DNA of 20,124 bases from the NCBI GenBank assembly GCA_905236275.1, contig CAJOPI010000073.1, forward strand, positions 1-20,124, given 5' to 3'. How positions within the stretch are numbered: the first letter of the stretch is position 1; every line of letters begins with the position of its first letter. Of this stretch, positions 1-7,361 are shown one piece after another. A program made the translations under genes and the position numbers. This stretch comes from an uncultured Lachnospiraceae bacterium. GTDB taxonomy: Bacteria > Bacillota > Clostridia > Lachnospirales > Lachnospiraceae. Below the pieces are notes generated by a model that was given only the letters and a program-made list of their open reading frames with translations, was not told where the DNA came from and ran no database searches.

Positions 1-1
1 A

Positions 2-760
2 GACGTTGTCATAGGAAAGTCAACAACAATAGATGCACTTCTTGAAGAGGAAGGCTTTGATGCAGTTTATGTAGGATCAGGTGCGGGTCTTCCGAGATTT
101 ATGGGTATCCCCGGGGAGCAGGCACTGGGCGTTTACTCTGCAAATGAGTTCCTCACAAGAAATAATCTTATGAAAGCCTACAGGGATGATTATGATACTC
201 CTATTGCCAGAGGCAAGAAGGTCGTTGTAGTCGGCGGCGGAAATGTGGCAATGGACGCAGCACGTACAGCATTAAGACTTGGTGCTGAGGTTCATGTTGT
301 ATATCGTCGTTCAGAGGCTGAGCTTCCTGCAAGAGCAGAGGAAGTTCATCATGCAAAAGAAGAAGGAATCATTTTCGACCTTCTTCAGAATCCGGTTGAG
401 ATTCTTGAAGATGAGAATGGATGGGTCAAAGGAATTAAGATTATAAAGATGGAGCTTGGTGAGCCGGATGAGTCCGGAAGAAGGAGACCTGTTGAGGTTG
501 CCGGTTCTGAATATGAAATCGAGTGCGACACTGTAATTATGTCTCTCGGAACCTCACCAAACCCGCTTATTTCTTCAACAACAAAGGGACTTGAAATCAA
601 CAGACGTAAGTGTATTGTTGCAGATGAGGCAACAGGAGCAACTTCAAAAAGTGCTGTTTATGCAGGCGGTGACGCTGTTACCGGTGCGGCAACGGTTATT
701 CTCGCCATGGGAGCCGGAAAAGCTGCGGCAAAGGGTATTGATGAGTTCCTTTCTAAATAA
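2..760 (+). CDS. gltA: NADPH-dependent glutamate synthase small subunit / NfnB-SudA-type oxidoreductase (3' part, start outside window)
   Basis: This is the C-terminal 252 residues of a flavoprotein of the glutamate synthase beta-subunit family; the reading frame is open from base 2, so the gene begins before the window. Visible are the end of the FAD domain (VGSGAGLPRFMGIPGE), the NADPH-binding Rossmann motif VVVVGGGNVAMDAART, the family segment VVYRRSEAELPAR, and the terminal FAD-binding segment AVYAGGDAVTGAATVILAMG. Family members pass electrons from NADPH to a partner subunit (glutamate synthase large subunit) or, as NfnB/SudA, exchange electrons with ferredoxin. The partner should lie upstream and is not visible, so the choice between GltA and NfnB/SudA cannot be made here. 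Family identification is very secure; the gene symbol is not. Confidence 0.9.
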   Translation, partial: DVVIGKSTTIDALLEEEGFDAVYVGSGAGLPRFMGIPGEQALGVYSANEFLTRNNLMKAYRDDYDTPIARGKKVVVVGGGNVAMDAARTALRLGAEVHVVYRRSEAELPARAEEVHHAKEEGIIFDLLQNPVEILEDENGWVKGIKIIKMELGEPDESGRRRPVEVAGSEYEIECDTVIMSLGTSPNPLISSTTKGLEINRRKCIVADEATGATSKSAVYAGGDAVTGAATVILAMGAGKAAAKGIDEFLSK

Positions 761-764
761 GCTT

Positions 765-781
765 AAAAGTAATTAACTTTT
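765..781 (+). other. Small AT-rich hairpin between gltA-type gene and zinc-ribbon gene
   Basis: AAAAGT at 765-770 and ACTTTT at 776-781 form a perfect 6-bp inverted repeat around a 5-nt loop. It ends one base before the GGAGG ribosome binding site at 783-787. The stem has a single G-C pair and no U-tract follows, so it is not a good intrinsic terminator. It could be a weak mRNA stability or processing element, or chance in AT-rich DNA. Confidence 0.25.
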
Positions 782-796
782 CGGAGGATTTTGCTG

Positions 797-1480
797 ATGT
801 TTTGCCCAAAATGCGGACTTGAATACAGGGAAGGCTTTAATGAGTGTGCCTACTGCCATGTGCCTCTTGTAGAAGAAATGCCTGATGGAACAGAAGAATA
901 TGATGAGGATTTAAATCCTACTCTCTCCATGCCTGAGGGTCAGACTATGGCATCTGTATCAGCTGAGGGAGATGAGGCTGCTGAAGAGGCAGACGTTCTT
1001 GCCAAACCCTACAGGACTGCAGAAGAACAGGCAGCTGATATGAAGTCCTCCGGTCTGACACTGTTATTTGTTTCGATTGTAGGTATTGCTTTTTTAATAC
1101 TCTGCTATTTAGGAGCGTTTCCTATTCATTTTTCGGGAATTGGAGCCATAATCACCTATTCGGTTATGGGATTGCTCTTTCTTGTTTTTTTCGTATCAGG
1201 TGTAAGAGCTATGAAGAAAGTGTCCGCACTTGAAGAGGATGCTGTTCGTGAGAATGAAAAAACAGAGGAGATCAGCAGCTGGTTTCTTGAAAGCTATACG
1301 GCTGAGAGCATAGATGCATCTATCGGAGCAGAAGAGAGGGATAACCTTGATGCTGACAGATACTTTGACAGGATCAGATACATGAAGGCAGAGATTAATA
1401 AACGTTTTATGGATTCGGATTCGAGATTTTTGGATTTTATAGTTGAAAATCTTTATTCTGAAATTTTTGCAGACAAATGA
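797..1480 (+). CDS. Zinc-ribbon membrane protein of unknown function
   Basis: I do not recognise a named family beyond the zinc ribbon. The 227-residue protein opens with a CPxC-x10-CxxC ribbon (C3, C6, C17, C20), followed by a strongly acidic low-complexity linker (about 25-85), two hydrophobic helices (about 86-108 and 114-136) and a charged cytoplasmic tail of about 90 residues. With ribbon and tail on the same side, the two-helix hairpin probably anchors it in the membrane facing the cytoplasm. ATG at 797 is preferred because GGAGG (783-787) lies 9 nt upstream; the in-frame TTG at 791 would be only 3 nt from it. The stop overlaps the start of rlmH as ATGA, implying coupled translation. 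Function is unknown; a role linked to ribosomes through rlmH is speculation. Confidence 0.85.
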   Translation: MFCPKCGLEYREGFNECAYCHVPLVEEMPDGTEEYDEDLNPTLSMPEGQTMASVSAEGDEAAEEADVLAKPYRTAEEQAADMKSSGLTLLFVSIVGIAFLILCYLGAFPIHFSGIGAIITYSVMGLLFLVFFVSGVRAMKKVSALEEDAVRENEKTEEISSWFLESYTAESIDASIGAEERDNLDADRYFDRIRYMKAEINKRFMDSDSRFLDFIVENLYSEIFADK

Positions 1481-1920
1481 GAATAACCATTCTTTGTGCA
1501 GGAAAAATTAAAGAAAAATTTTATCAGGACGCGATAGCCGAGTATAGCAAACGGCTGTCGCGTTATTGTAAGTGCGGTGTGATCGAAGTCTCAGACGGAC
1601 CGGATATACAGGCGGAAGCAGAACGTTTTTTGGCACGTATGCCTGAAGATGCGTTTATAGTAACTTTGGAAATTCAGGGGAAAAAATTAAATTCCGTCGA
1701 GCTTGCCCGCAAAATCGAGAGTCTTGGGATAGAAGGAAAGAGTCATATATGTTTTATTATCGGAGGTTCGGACGGAATGGCTGATGAGGTGTTAAAAAAA
1801 TCAAACTTCAGACTGAGTTTTTCTGATATGACTTTCCCGCACCAGTTAATGAGAGTGATTCTTTTTGAGCAGATATACCGTTCATTCCGGATAATTGCGA
1901 ATGAACCATATCATAAATGA
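1477..1920 (+). CDS. rlmH: 23S rRNA (pseudouridine1915-N3)-methyltransferase RlmH
   Basis: RlmH is a SPOUT-class methyltransferase that methylates pseudouridine 1915 in helix 69 of 23S rRNA on assembled 70S ribosomes. The protein starts with the family strand ITILCAGKIKEKFY, has the SAM-pocket segments LEIQGKKLNS and FIIGGSDGM, and ends in the hallmark EQIYRSFRIIANEPYHK, where the trefoil knot closes. At 147 residues it is slightly shorter than the usual 155-160; the shortening appears to be in the variable region around residues 40-55, and the catalytic C-terminus is complete. Its ATG overlaps the stop of the upstream zinc-ribbon gene (ATGA), so it is probably translated by re-initiation. 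Identification is firm. Confidence 0.96.
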   Translation: MRITILCAGKIKEKFYQDAIAEYSKRLSRYCKCGVIEVSDGPDIQAEAERFLARMPEDAFIVTLEIQGKKLNSVELARKIESLGIEGKSHICFIIGGSDGMADEVLKKSNFRLSFSDMTFPHQLMRVILFEQIYRSFRIIANEPYHK

Positions 1921-1945
1921 TAATCAAATATGAGCAGATTTTAAG

Positions 1946-2950
1946 ATGGAAAATAATATTATCAGAACAATGCCGGATATATCGGAGGAACATTTGCGGA
2001 ATATATTCGGGCAGTTTGATAAATTTGAAAGAATTATAGAAGACGAATGTAAGGTTGATATTATTTTAAGAGATGGGGCAGTTAAGATCATTGGTAGTAC
2101 ACGCGGGACAGACAGAGCCTGCAAAATACTGGAGCGTCTCTTAAAAAAATCGCTTAATGGTGATACTATAGAGGAACAGAATGTGAACTATGTGATAGAT
2201 ACTGAGAAGGAAGCTGAAGAGAATGCAGAGGCTTTTGATCAGATAGACAAAGATATAATATGTCATACGGTTCAGGGAAAGCCCGTTAAGGCTAAAACTC
2301 TGGGTCAGATGCAGTATGTTGATGCCATAAAGAATAAAATGATCGTTTTTGGCATTGGTCCGGCAGGTACGGGAAAAACCTATCTTGCAATGGCAATGGC
2401 AATTATGGCATTCAAGAATGAAGAGGTAAGCAGGATAATCCTTACACGTCCTGCAATCGAGGCAGGCGAAAAGCTTGGATTCCTTCCGGGTGATATGCAG
2501 AGTAAGGTCGATCCTTATCTGCGTCCCCTTTATGATGCGCTTTATCAGATCATGGGTGCCGAAACATTTTTGAAAAATATGGAAAAGGGACTGATTGAAG
2601 TAGCTCCTTTAGCATATATGAGGGGAAGAACCCTTGATAATGCATATATTATTCTTGATGAGGCACAGAATACGACACCTGCACAGATGAAAATGTTCCT
2701 TACAAGAATAGGATTTGGTTCAAAGGTTGTCATAACAGGTGATAAGACACAGAAAGATCTGGCACCGGATGCGGTATCCGGACTTGATGTTGCAGAGAGA
2801 GTTCTCGGCAAAATTGATGATATTTCCTTTATATATCTCTCATCAAAAGATGTGGTGAGACATCCGCTTGTACAGAAGATCGTTAAAGCGTATGAGGATT
2901 TTGAAACCAAAGGCAGGAGGGGACATGTCGGTAAGCGCCATAATAAGTAA
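1946..2950 (+). CDS. phoH: PhoH-family ATPase (YbeZ-like)
   Basis: This 334-residue PhoH-like P-loop ATPase is of the type partnered with YbeY in ribosome and RNA metabolism. Residues about 1-110 form an N-terminal KH-like region (VKIIGSTRGTDRACKIL), followed by the helicase-like ATPase domain: Walker A GPAGTGKT (138-145), the family segment LTRPAIEAGEKLGFLPGD, Walker B ILDEAQN (D238, E239) and the sensor segment VVITGDKTQKDL. The start is fixed by an in-frame stop 15 nt upstream (TGA at 1931); no strong Shine-Dalgarno precedes the ATG, so translation may be weak or depend on rlmH. The gene sits in the conserved Firmicute order phoH - yqfF/pgpH - ybeY. Biochemical role in this family is not fully settled; RNA helicase/NTPase activity is the usual proposal. 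Confidence 0.95.
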   Translation: MENNIIRTMPDISEEHLRNIFGQFDKFERIIEDECKVDIILRDGAVKIIGSTRGTDRACKILERLLKKSLNGDTIEEQNVNYVIDTEKEAEENAEAFDQIDKDIICHTVQGKPVKAKTLGQMQYVDAIKNKMIVFGIGPAGTGKTYLAMAMAIMAFKNEEVSRIILTRPAIEAGEKLGFLPGDMQSKVDPYLRPLYDALYQIMGAETFLKNMEKGLIEVAPLAYMRGRTLDNAYIILDEAQNTTPAQMKMFLTRIGFGSKVVITGDKTQKDLAPDAVSGLDVAERVLGKIDDISFIYLSSKDVVRHPLVQKIVKAYEDFETKGRRGHVGKRHNK

Positions 2951-4016
2951 TATTGTCCTTTTTGTTATATCATTAGGAATCTATCTTTACGCAGTTAAGA
3001 CATCCGAAAGCAATAGTTTTGAGAATGATAAATCAGGCAGATATGTACGTGTAATACTTGGACTGGGAACATTATTTTGCATTATATCTTTTTTTGGACC
3101 GGAATTTATATATCCGCTTAATGCATTGGCTGTGATATATATGATTTATACAGGATTTCCTGCTGCGATTGCGCTTTTAACCCTGTTCGGAACGGTTACG
3201 ATGATAACCGCAAACGAAACAAGTGCTTACTTTTTTTATTTTATGATTCCCGGAATCATACTGCTGCTGCAGTTCAGAAATCCAAAGGAGTATTTTGATG
3301 TCAGGAAGTCTGTGATGTATTATTCACTCTCTTCGATACTTATATATACTGCACTTTTTTTGATTTATTCGTTAAAAATAACACCTGAACGTATTGTATT
3401 TCCTCTGGTGGGACTTGCGCTGAATTCACTTATAGTTGCCATTGTCATGCCTAAGCTTGCGCATGGACTCCTTTTTACAATGGAGGAAAAGTACAGCAGC
3501 ATAGTTGATCCGGAATTTCATCTGTTGCTGAAGCTGAAGAAAGAAAATAAATATGAGTTTAAGAGAGCCATACACTCGGCTTATCTTTCGGGAAGATGTG
3601 CCGATAAGGTGGGTGCGGACAGCCGTATGGCAAGAGGCTGTGCTTATTATCACAGAATCGGCGTTCTTTCAGAGGGTGAGGACAGCATAGCTGTAAAAAC
3701 CGACAGGCTTATTGATGAGAATGATTTTCCGGAAGAGCTTGCAGAAATGGTCAAGGTCTGTGCCGGTGCAAAGAAATCATATCTTAAAAAAGAAGTTGCC
3801 ATTGCACTGATTTGTGATGAACTGGTTTCTGCGATAATCAGGTTCATGGAAGAGAAGCCCGGTGAAAATATTAACTTTGATGCGCTTATTGACCTGATAT
3901 TTGAAAGGCTTTCGAACAGGGCACCTGTTGTGGATTCTGACCTTAGTTTGAGAGACATCAGAATTATCAAGAAAAAGCTTAAAGAGGAAAAACTTTATTA
4001 TGACTTTTTACGTTGA
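2925..4016 (+). CDS. Truncated, degenerate PgpH/YqfF-like (7TM-HD) membrane protein, probable pseudo-phosphodiesterase
   Basis: This gene occupies the position of yqfF/pgpH between phoH and ybeY. PgpH is a membrane c-di-AMP phosphodiesterase of about 700 residues; this product has 363. It has about six or seven hydrophobic helices in residues 5-200, then a cytoplasmic domain opening with VDPEFHLLLKL, like the start of the PgpH HD domain. The large extracellular domain normally after the first helix is missing. Catalytic positions are changed: the usual YHHS is FKRA (K213, R214), the HDxGK motif is HRIGV (H243, R244), and the HHGT motif appears as CAGA. The C-terminal helices (KKEVAIALICDELVSAI; SDLSLRDIRIIKKKL) still match the family. 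ATG at 2925 has AGGAGG 4 nt upstream (2915-2920); an in-frame ATG at 2868 lies inside phoH and is unlikely. Membrane location and homology are confident; loss of activity is inference. Confidence 0.82.
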   Translation: MSVSAIISNIVLFVISLGIYLYAVKTSESNSFENDKSGRYVRVILGLGTLFCIISFFGPEFIYPLNALAVIYMIYTGFPAAIALLTLFGTVTMITANETSAYFFYFMIPGIILLLQFRNPKEYFDVRKSVMYYSLSSILIYTALFLIYSLKITPERIVFPLVGLALNSLIVAIVMPKLAHGLLFTMEEKYSSIVDPEFHLLLKLKKENKYEFKRAIHSAYLSGRCADKVGADSRMARGCAYYHRIGVLSEGEDSIAVKTDRLIDENDFPEELAEMVKVCAGAKKSYLKKEVAIALICDELVSAIIRFMEEKPGENINFDALIDLIFERLSNRAPVVDSDLSLRDIRIIKKKLKEEKLYYDFLR

Positions 4017-4497
4017 GAATGAGGCTGATTTATCGCTCGGATTGGATTATCAGGCGATTTTTGAAGCTGTTGCACAGGAAGTGCTGAAGCAGGAAGGCTG
4101 TCCTTATGAGGCTGAAATTTCTTTGACGCTTGTAAATCCGGAAGATATTAAGTCAGCAAATAAAGAGTTCAGGGGAATAGATAAGGTTACTGACGTGCTG
4201 TCCTTTCCTTTGATCGAATATGAAACACCGGCTGACTTTTCTAAGGTTGAGGAAGAATTTTCCGATTGCTTTAACCCTGAGACCGGGGAGCTCATGCTGG
4301 GAGATATCATGATATGCTGTGAGAGGGCAAAGGAGCAGGCGGAAGAATACGGTCACAGCATAAAAAGGGAATTTGCTTTTCTTATTGCTCACAGTATGTT
4401 ACACTTACTTGGATTTGACCATATTGAAGAAGATGAAGCTCGTGTAATGGAGTCAAAGCAGGCGCATGCTTTGGATAATCTTGGTATATCGCGCTAA
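4000..4497 (+). CDS. ybeY: Endoribonuclease YbeY (rRNA maturation factor)
   Basis: YbeY is a zinc-dependent single-strand endoribonuclease needed for 16S rRNA 3'-end maturation and ribosome quality control. The 165-residue protein carries the family zinc motif HSMLHLLGFDH, giving ligands H131, H135 and H141, preceded by the conserved VTDVLSFPL and LGDIMI segments. Its length is normal for the family, with a modest acidic insertion at about residues 75-95. The start overlaps the preceding membrane-protein gene by 17 nt, with AGAGG at about 3983-3987 as ribosome binding site, so the two are probably translationally coupled. It is functionally linked to phoH, two genes upstream. The dgkA-cdd-era genes that often follow ybeY in Firmicutes are absent here. 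Identification is firm. Confidence 0.96.
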   Translation: MTFYVENEADLSLGLDYQAIFEAVAQEVLKQEGCPYEAEISLTLVNPEDIKSANKEFRGIDKVTDVLSFPLIEYETPADFSKVEEEFSDCFNPETGELMLGDIMICCERAKEQAEEYGHSIKREFAFLIAHSMLHLLGFDHIEEDEARVMESKQAHALDNLGISR

Positions 4498-4511
4498 AGA
4501 GGGATAAAAAT

Positions 4512-5690
4512 ATGAAGAATAAAAGGATTTTTTCTACAGCAGCACTTTTAATTTTTTCATGTTCGATTTTTTTAGGAGCCTGTGGTTCTGCTTCACAAGA
4601 GAAGGGAACTGTTGAAGATGGAATGGAAACAGTTTCAGATCCGAATGCTTATGCTGATTTTGAAAATTCCACAGGAACTGAAAACACAGTGAATCCAAGT
4701 GGAATAACTGCTGAATACGGCTATCAGTCTACCTATGGTATGAGCAGGGAAACAAAGGGCGATCAGATAAGAAGCTATCTTACCGGTAAATGGGTCAGCA
4801 AGGAAATCGGAGAAAGAAGACCTATTGCCGTAATGCTCAATAATATTGAAGAAGCTCAGCCAATGTCAGGAAGTTCTTATGCGGATGTTATCTATGAGTG
4901 CGTGGTAGAGGGATCCCTTACAAGAATGATGGGGCTTTTTGAAGACTATGACAAGCTTGATAAGATCGGTTCTGTAAGAAGCTGCAGAAACTATTTTGTT
5001 TATTATGCTCTTGAATTTGATGCGATTTACTGTCATTATGGTCAGTCAGCGTATGCAATGCCTCTGCTGAATGAGTCGTTTGTGGATAATTTAAGCGGAC
5101 TTGGTTCTGAAGGCGATATTGTTTTCTATAGGACAACTGACCGTATCGCGCCTCACAATGCGTATGCTTCCGCAAAGGGAATAAAGAAGGGCATAGAGGT
5201 AAAAGGATATGATACTGCGTACAGCGCAGATTATAAGGGTAAGTTTACCTTTGCAGAGGATGATGACATTATAACACCTGACTCGGCAGATTCTTATGAG
5301 GCAACAAGAGTTGAACCGGGATATCTTATAAATAAGCCCTGGTTTGAATATAATGCCGACGACTGTAAATATTACAGGTACGAGTATGATGAAAAACAGA
5401 TTGATGCCGAGAATAACCAGCAGCTTGCCGTTGATAATATAATTCTTCAGTATTCATCATGGGAGCAGGTTGATGACAAGGGATACCTTGGATTTGATTG
5501 TCATTCGGGCGGAATGATGACTTATATCACACATGGTAAGGCAAGAAACGGTACCTGGATAAGATTTGATGGAGACCAGGGTTCTGTGCGCTATTTTGAT
5601 GCTGAAGGAAATGAGATTGTCATGAATCAGGGTAAGACGTGGGTATGTATTATACAGGATACTTACTCTGATAAGGTAATTGTTAAATAA
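4512..5690 (+). CDS. DUF3048 (YerB-like) lipoprotein
   Basis: This predicted lipoprotein has 392 residues. The N-terminus has a basic start (MKNKR), a hydrophobic core and a lipobox FLGAC with C24 as the lipid-modified cysteine, followed by a Ser/Thr/Glu-rich spacer. The rest matches DUF3048: RPIAVMLNNIEEAQP, the SYADVIYECVVEGSLTRMM segment, the IGSVRSCRNYF segment and a C-terminal part with DGDQGSVRYFD and GKTWVCIIQ. The protein should be anchored on the outer face of the membrane. The molecular role of the family is not established. AGAGGG at 4497-4502 is the likely ribosome binding site. It is followed 21 nt later by a flippase gene, which hints at an envelope-related function, but this is context only. 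Confidence 0.9.
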   Translation: MKNKRIFSTAALLIFSCSIFLGACGSASQEKGTVEDGMETVSDPNAYADFENSTGTENTVNPSGITAEYGYQSTYGMSRETKGDQIRSYLTGKWVSKEIGERRPIAVMLNNIEEAQPMSGSSYADVIYECVVEGSLTRMMGLFEDYDKLDKIGSVRSCRNYFVYYALEFDAIYCHYGQSAYAMPLLNESFVDNLSGLGSEGDIVFYRTTDRIAPHNAYASAKGIKKGIEVKGYDTAYSADYKGKFTFAEDDDIITPDSADSYEATRVEPGYLINKPWFEYNADDCKYYRYEYDEKQIDAENNQQLAVDNIILQYSSWEQVDDKGYLGFDCHSGGMMTYITHGKARNGTWIRFDGDQGSVRYFDAEGNEIVMNQGKTWVCIIQDTYSDKVIVK

Positions 5691-5692
5691 TA

Positions 5693-5708
5693 GAGGAGAA
5701 TTTTTTTT
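5693..5708 (+). promoter_or_regulatory. Ribosome binding site followed by T8 tract before flippase start
   Basis: GAGGAG at 5693-5698 is followed by AA, then eight consecutive T residues (5701-5708), then ACC and the ATG at 5712. The Shine-Dalgarno to start distance is about 13 nt, longer than the usual 5-9. A homopolymeric tract placed exactly in this spacer could change length by slippage and so alter translation; this is inference from one sequence. Confidence 0.5.
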
Positions 5709-5711
5709 ACC

Positions 5712-7361
5712 ATGCCTTCTAAAAAAAGGAGTAAAACGAATAATTTTGTTGTTCAGGGAGGGATACTTGCCATTGCAGGTATAATTACCAGAATAATCGG
5801 AATGTTTTACAGAATCCCTGTAACAAATATTATTGGTGATGAAGGCAACGGATACTATGCGGCGGCTTATCAGATTTACAATATTATGCTTCTGATTTCC
5901 TCGTATAGTCTTCCGTTGGCTATTTCAAAAATTGTTTCAGCGCGTTATTCCAGACAGGAATTTACAAATTCAGATCGCGTTTTCAGGGGCGGTCTGTTTT
6001 TTGCGTTAATATCAGGTGGAATCGCCTGCCTGCTGGTTTTCTTTGGTGCAGGATTTTTTGCGGGAAATCTCATGAGTGAGCCAATGAGTGCCATAGCTCT
6101 GAAGATTTTTGCACCAACACTTCTTGTGGTCGCAGTAATGGGAGTTGTGAGGGGATACTTTCAGGGAATGGGAACGATGGTTCCTACTGCTGTATCCCAG
6201 ATTATAGAGCAGATTGTAAATGCTGTTGTAAGTATAACCGCAGCCGGAATGCTTTACAGCTATGGTTTCAAGGTGGCAAGACTTCTTAAAAATGAGCATT
6301 ATGCTCCTGCCTATGGGGCTGCGGGAAGTACGCTTGGAACGAGCCTGGGTGCTTTTGCAGGACTTATATTTCTTTTAATTGTTCTTCTTTTAACCTCTGC
6401 TTCCTTAAGGAGAAACAGGGCGAAGGAAACTGTTAAGGCTGTAGAGCCTATGTCCGATATAGTTAAGCTTATATTGCTTACGGCAGTTCCTGTTATTCTG
6501 AGTACGGCAATATATAATATAAGCGACGTTCTTGATAATGGTATCTTTAATAAGATAATGACGATGAAGGGACAGGGTGTAGAAAAGACTGCAATCTGGG
6601 GCGTTTATTCAGGAAAGTACAAACTGATGATGAATATACCCATTGCTCTTGCAAATGCCATGTGTTCCTCGGTTGTGCCTACTCTTTCGTCCTGCATCGC
6701 GGCAGATAATATCAGAGGAGCAAAAAGAAAGATTTTTACGGCAATAAGGGTTACGATGCTCATTGCGATTCCCTGTTGTGTTGGAATGGCTGTTCTGGCG
6801 AAGCCCATGCTTTCAATGCTCTTTACAGGAGATTTGACTTTGGCTGCAAGACTGGTTCAGTTCGGCTCCATATCGATAATTTTCTTTTCGATATCAACTC
6901 TGACAAATGGTATTTTGCAGGGAATCAACCATCTTGAGATTCCGGTAAGGCATTCAGCTATATCTTTAGTCGTACATATTGCGGCACTTTACTTTATGCT
7001 GGAGCACACGAATCTGGGAATATATGCGGTCGTTTATGCGAATATTCTTTTCGCTTTTCTTATGTGCGTTATGAACCAGTTTTCAATCAGACGTCATCTT
7101 AAGTACAAGCAGGAGGTTCCGAGAACCTTTATAATACCTGCGATTTCAGCCTTTATTATGGGTGTTGTGGTTTTTGCCCTGTATAATCTGACTATCAGAT
7201 TTTTAGGTAATATTGCAAGTACGCTTATATCAATGGCTGTCGGGGCATTTGCTTATTGTTTCTGTATATTAAGGCTTCATGGGGTCAGGGAAGAAGAGAT
7301 AAATGAAATTCCCGGAGGTGTTTTCTTCGCCGGAATTGCAAGGTTTTTACACATGATATGA
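5712..7361 (+). CDS. Polysaccharide/lipid flippase of the MATE-like MOP superfamily (SpoVB/YtgP-MurJ type)
   Basis: This 549-residue polytopic membrane protein is hydrophobic almost throughout, consistent with about 14 helices. The N-terminus FVVQGGILAIAGIITRIIGM and the following YRIPVTNIIGDEGNGYYAAAY segment are typical of the SpoVB/YtgP branch, which in Firmicutes includes the lipid II flippase (YtgP/MurJ) and the sporulation protein SpoVB. The central segment VVRGYFQGMGTMVPTAVSQIIEQ and the LTNGILQGINHLEIPVR segment are also characteristic. It probably moves undecaprenyl-linked precursors across the membrane for peptidoglycan or another polymer; which substrate cannot be told from sequence. 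Its stop overlaps the next start (ATGA at 7358-7361), coupling it to an oxidoreductase. Family membership is confident; the precise paralogue is open. Confidence 0.9.
   Translation: MPSKKRSKTNNFVVQGGILAIAGIITRIIGMFYRIPVTNIIGDEGNGYYAAAYQIYNIMLLISSYSLPLAISKIVSARYSRQEFTNSDRVFRGGLFFALISGGIACLLVFFGAGFFAGNLMSEPMSAIALKIFAPTLLVVAVMGVVRGYFQGMGTMVPTAVSQIIEQIVNAVVSITAAGMLYSYGFKVARLLKNEHYAPAYGAAGSTLGTSLGAFAGLIFLLIVLLLTSASLRRNRAKETVKAVEPMSDIVKLILLTAVPVILSTAIYNISDVLDNGIFNKIMTMKGQGVEKTAIWGVYSGKYKLMMNIPIALANAMCSSVVPTLSSCIAADNIRGAKRKIFTAIRVTMLIAIPCCVGMAVLAKPMLSMLFTGDLTLAARLVQFGSISIIFFSISTLTNGILQGINHLEIPVRHSAISLVVHIAALYFMLEHTNLGIYAVVYANILFAFLMCVMNQFSIRRHLKYKQEVPRTFIIPAISAFIMGVVVFALYNLTIRFLGNIASTLISMAVGAFAYCFCILRLHGVREEEINEIPGGVFFAGIARFLHMI

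Noticed and set aside
2868..2924. Upstream in-frame ATG extending the PgpH-like protein by 19 residues
   Set aside because: It lies inside phoH and would add a basic, non-membrane stretch; the ATG at 2925 has an AGGAGG site directly before it and leads straight into the first membrane helix.
3650..3970. 106-codon - strand open frame inside the PgpH-like gene
   Set aside because: The + strand frame here carries recognisable PgpH C-terminal features and the - strand frame has no start signal; it is a shadow reading.
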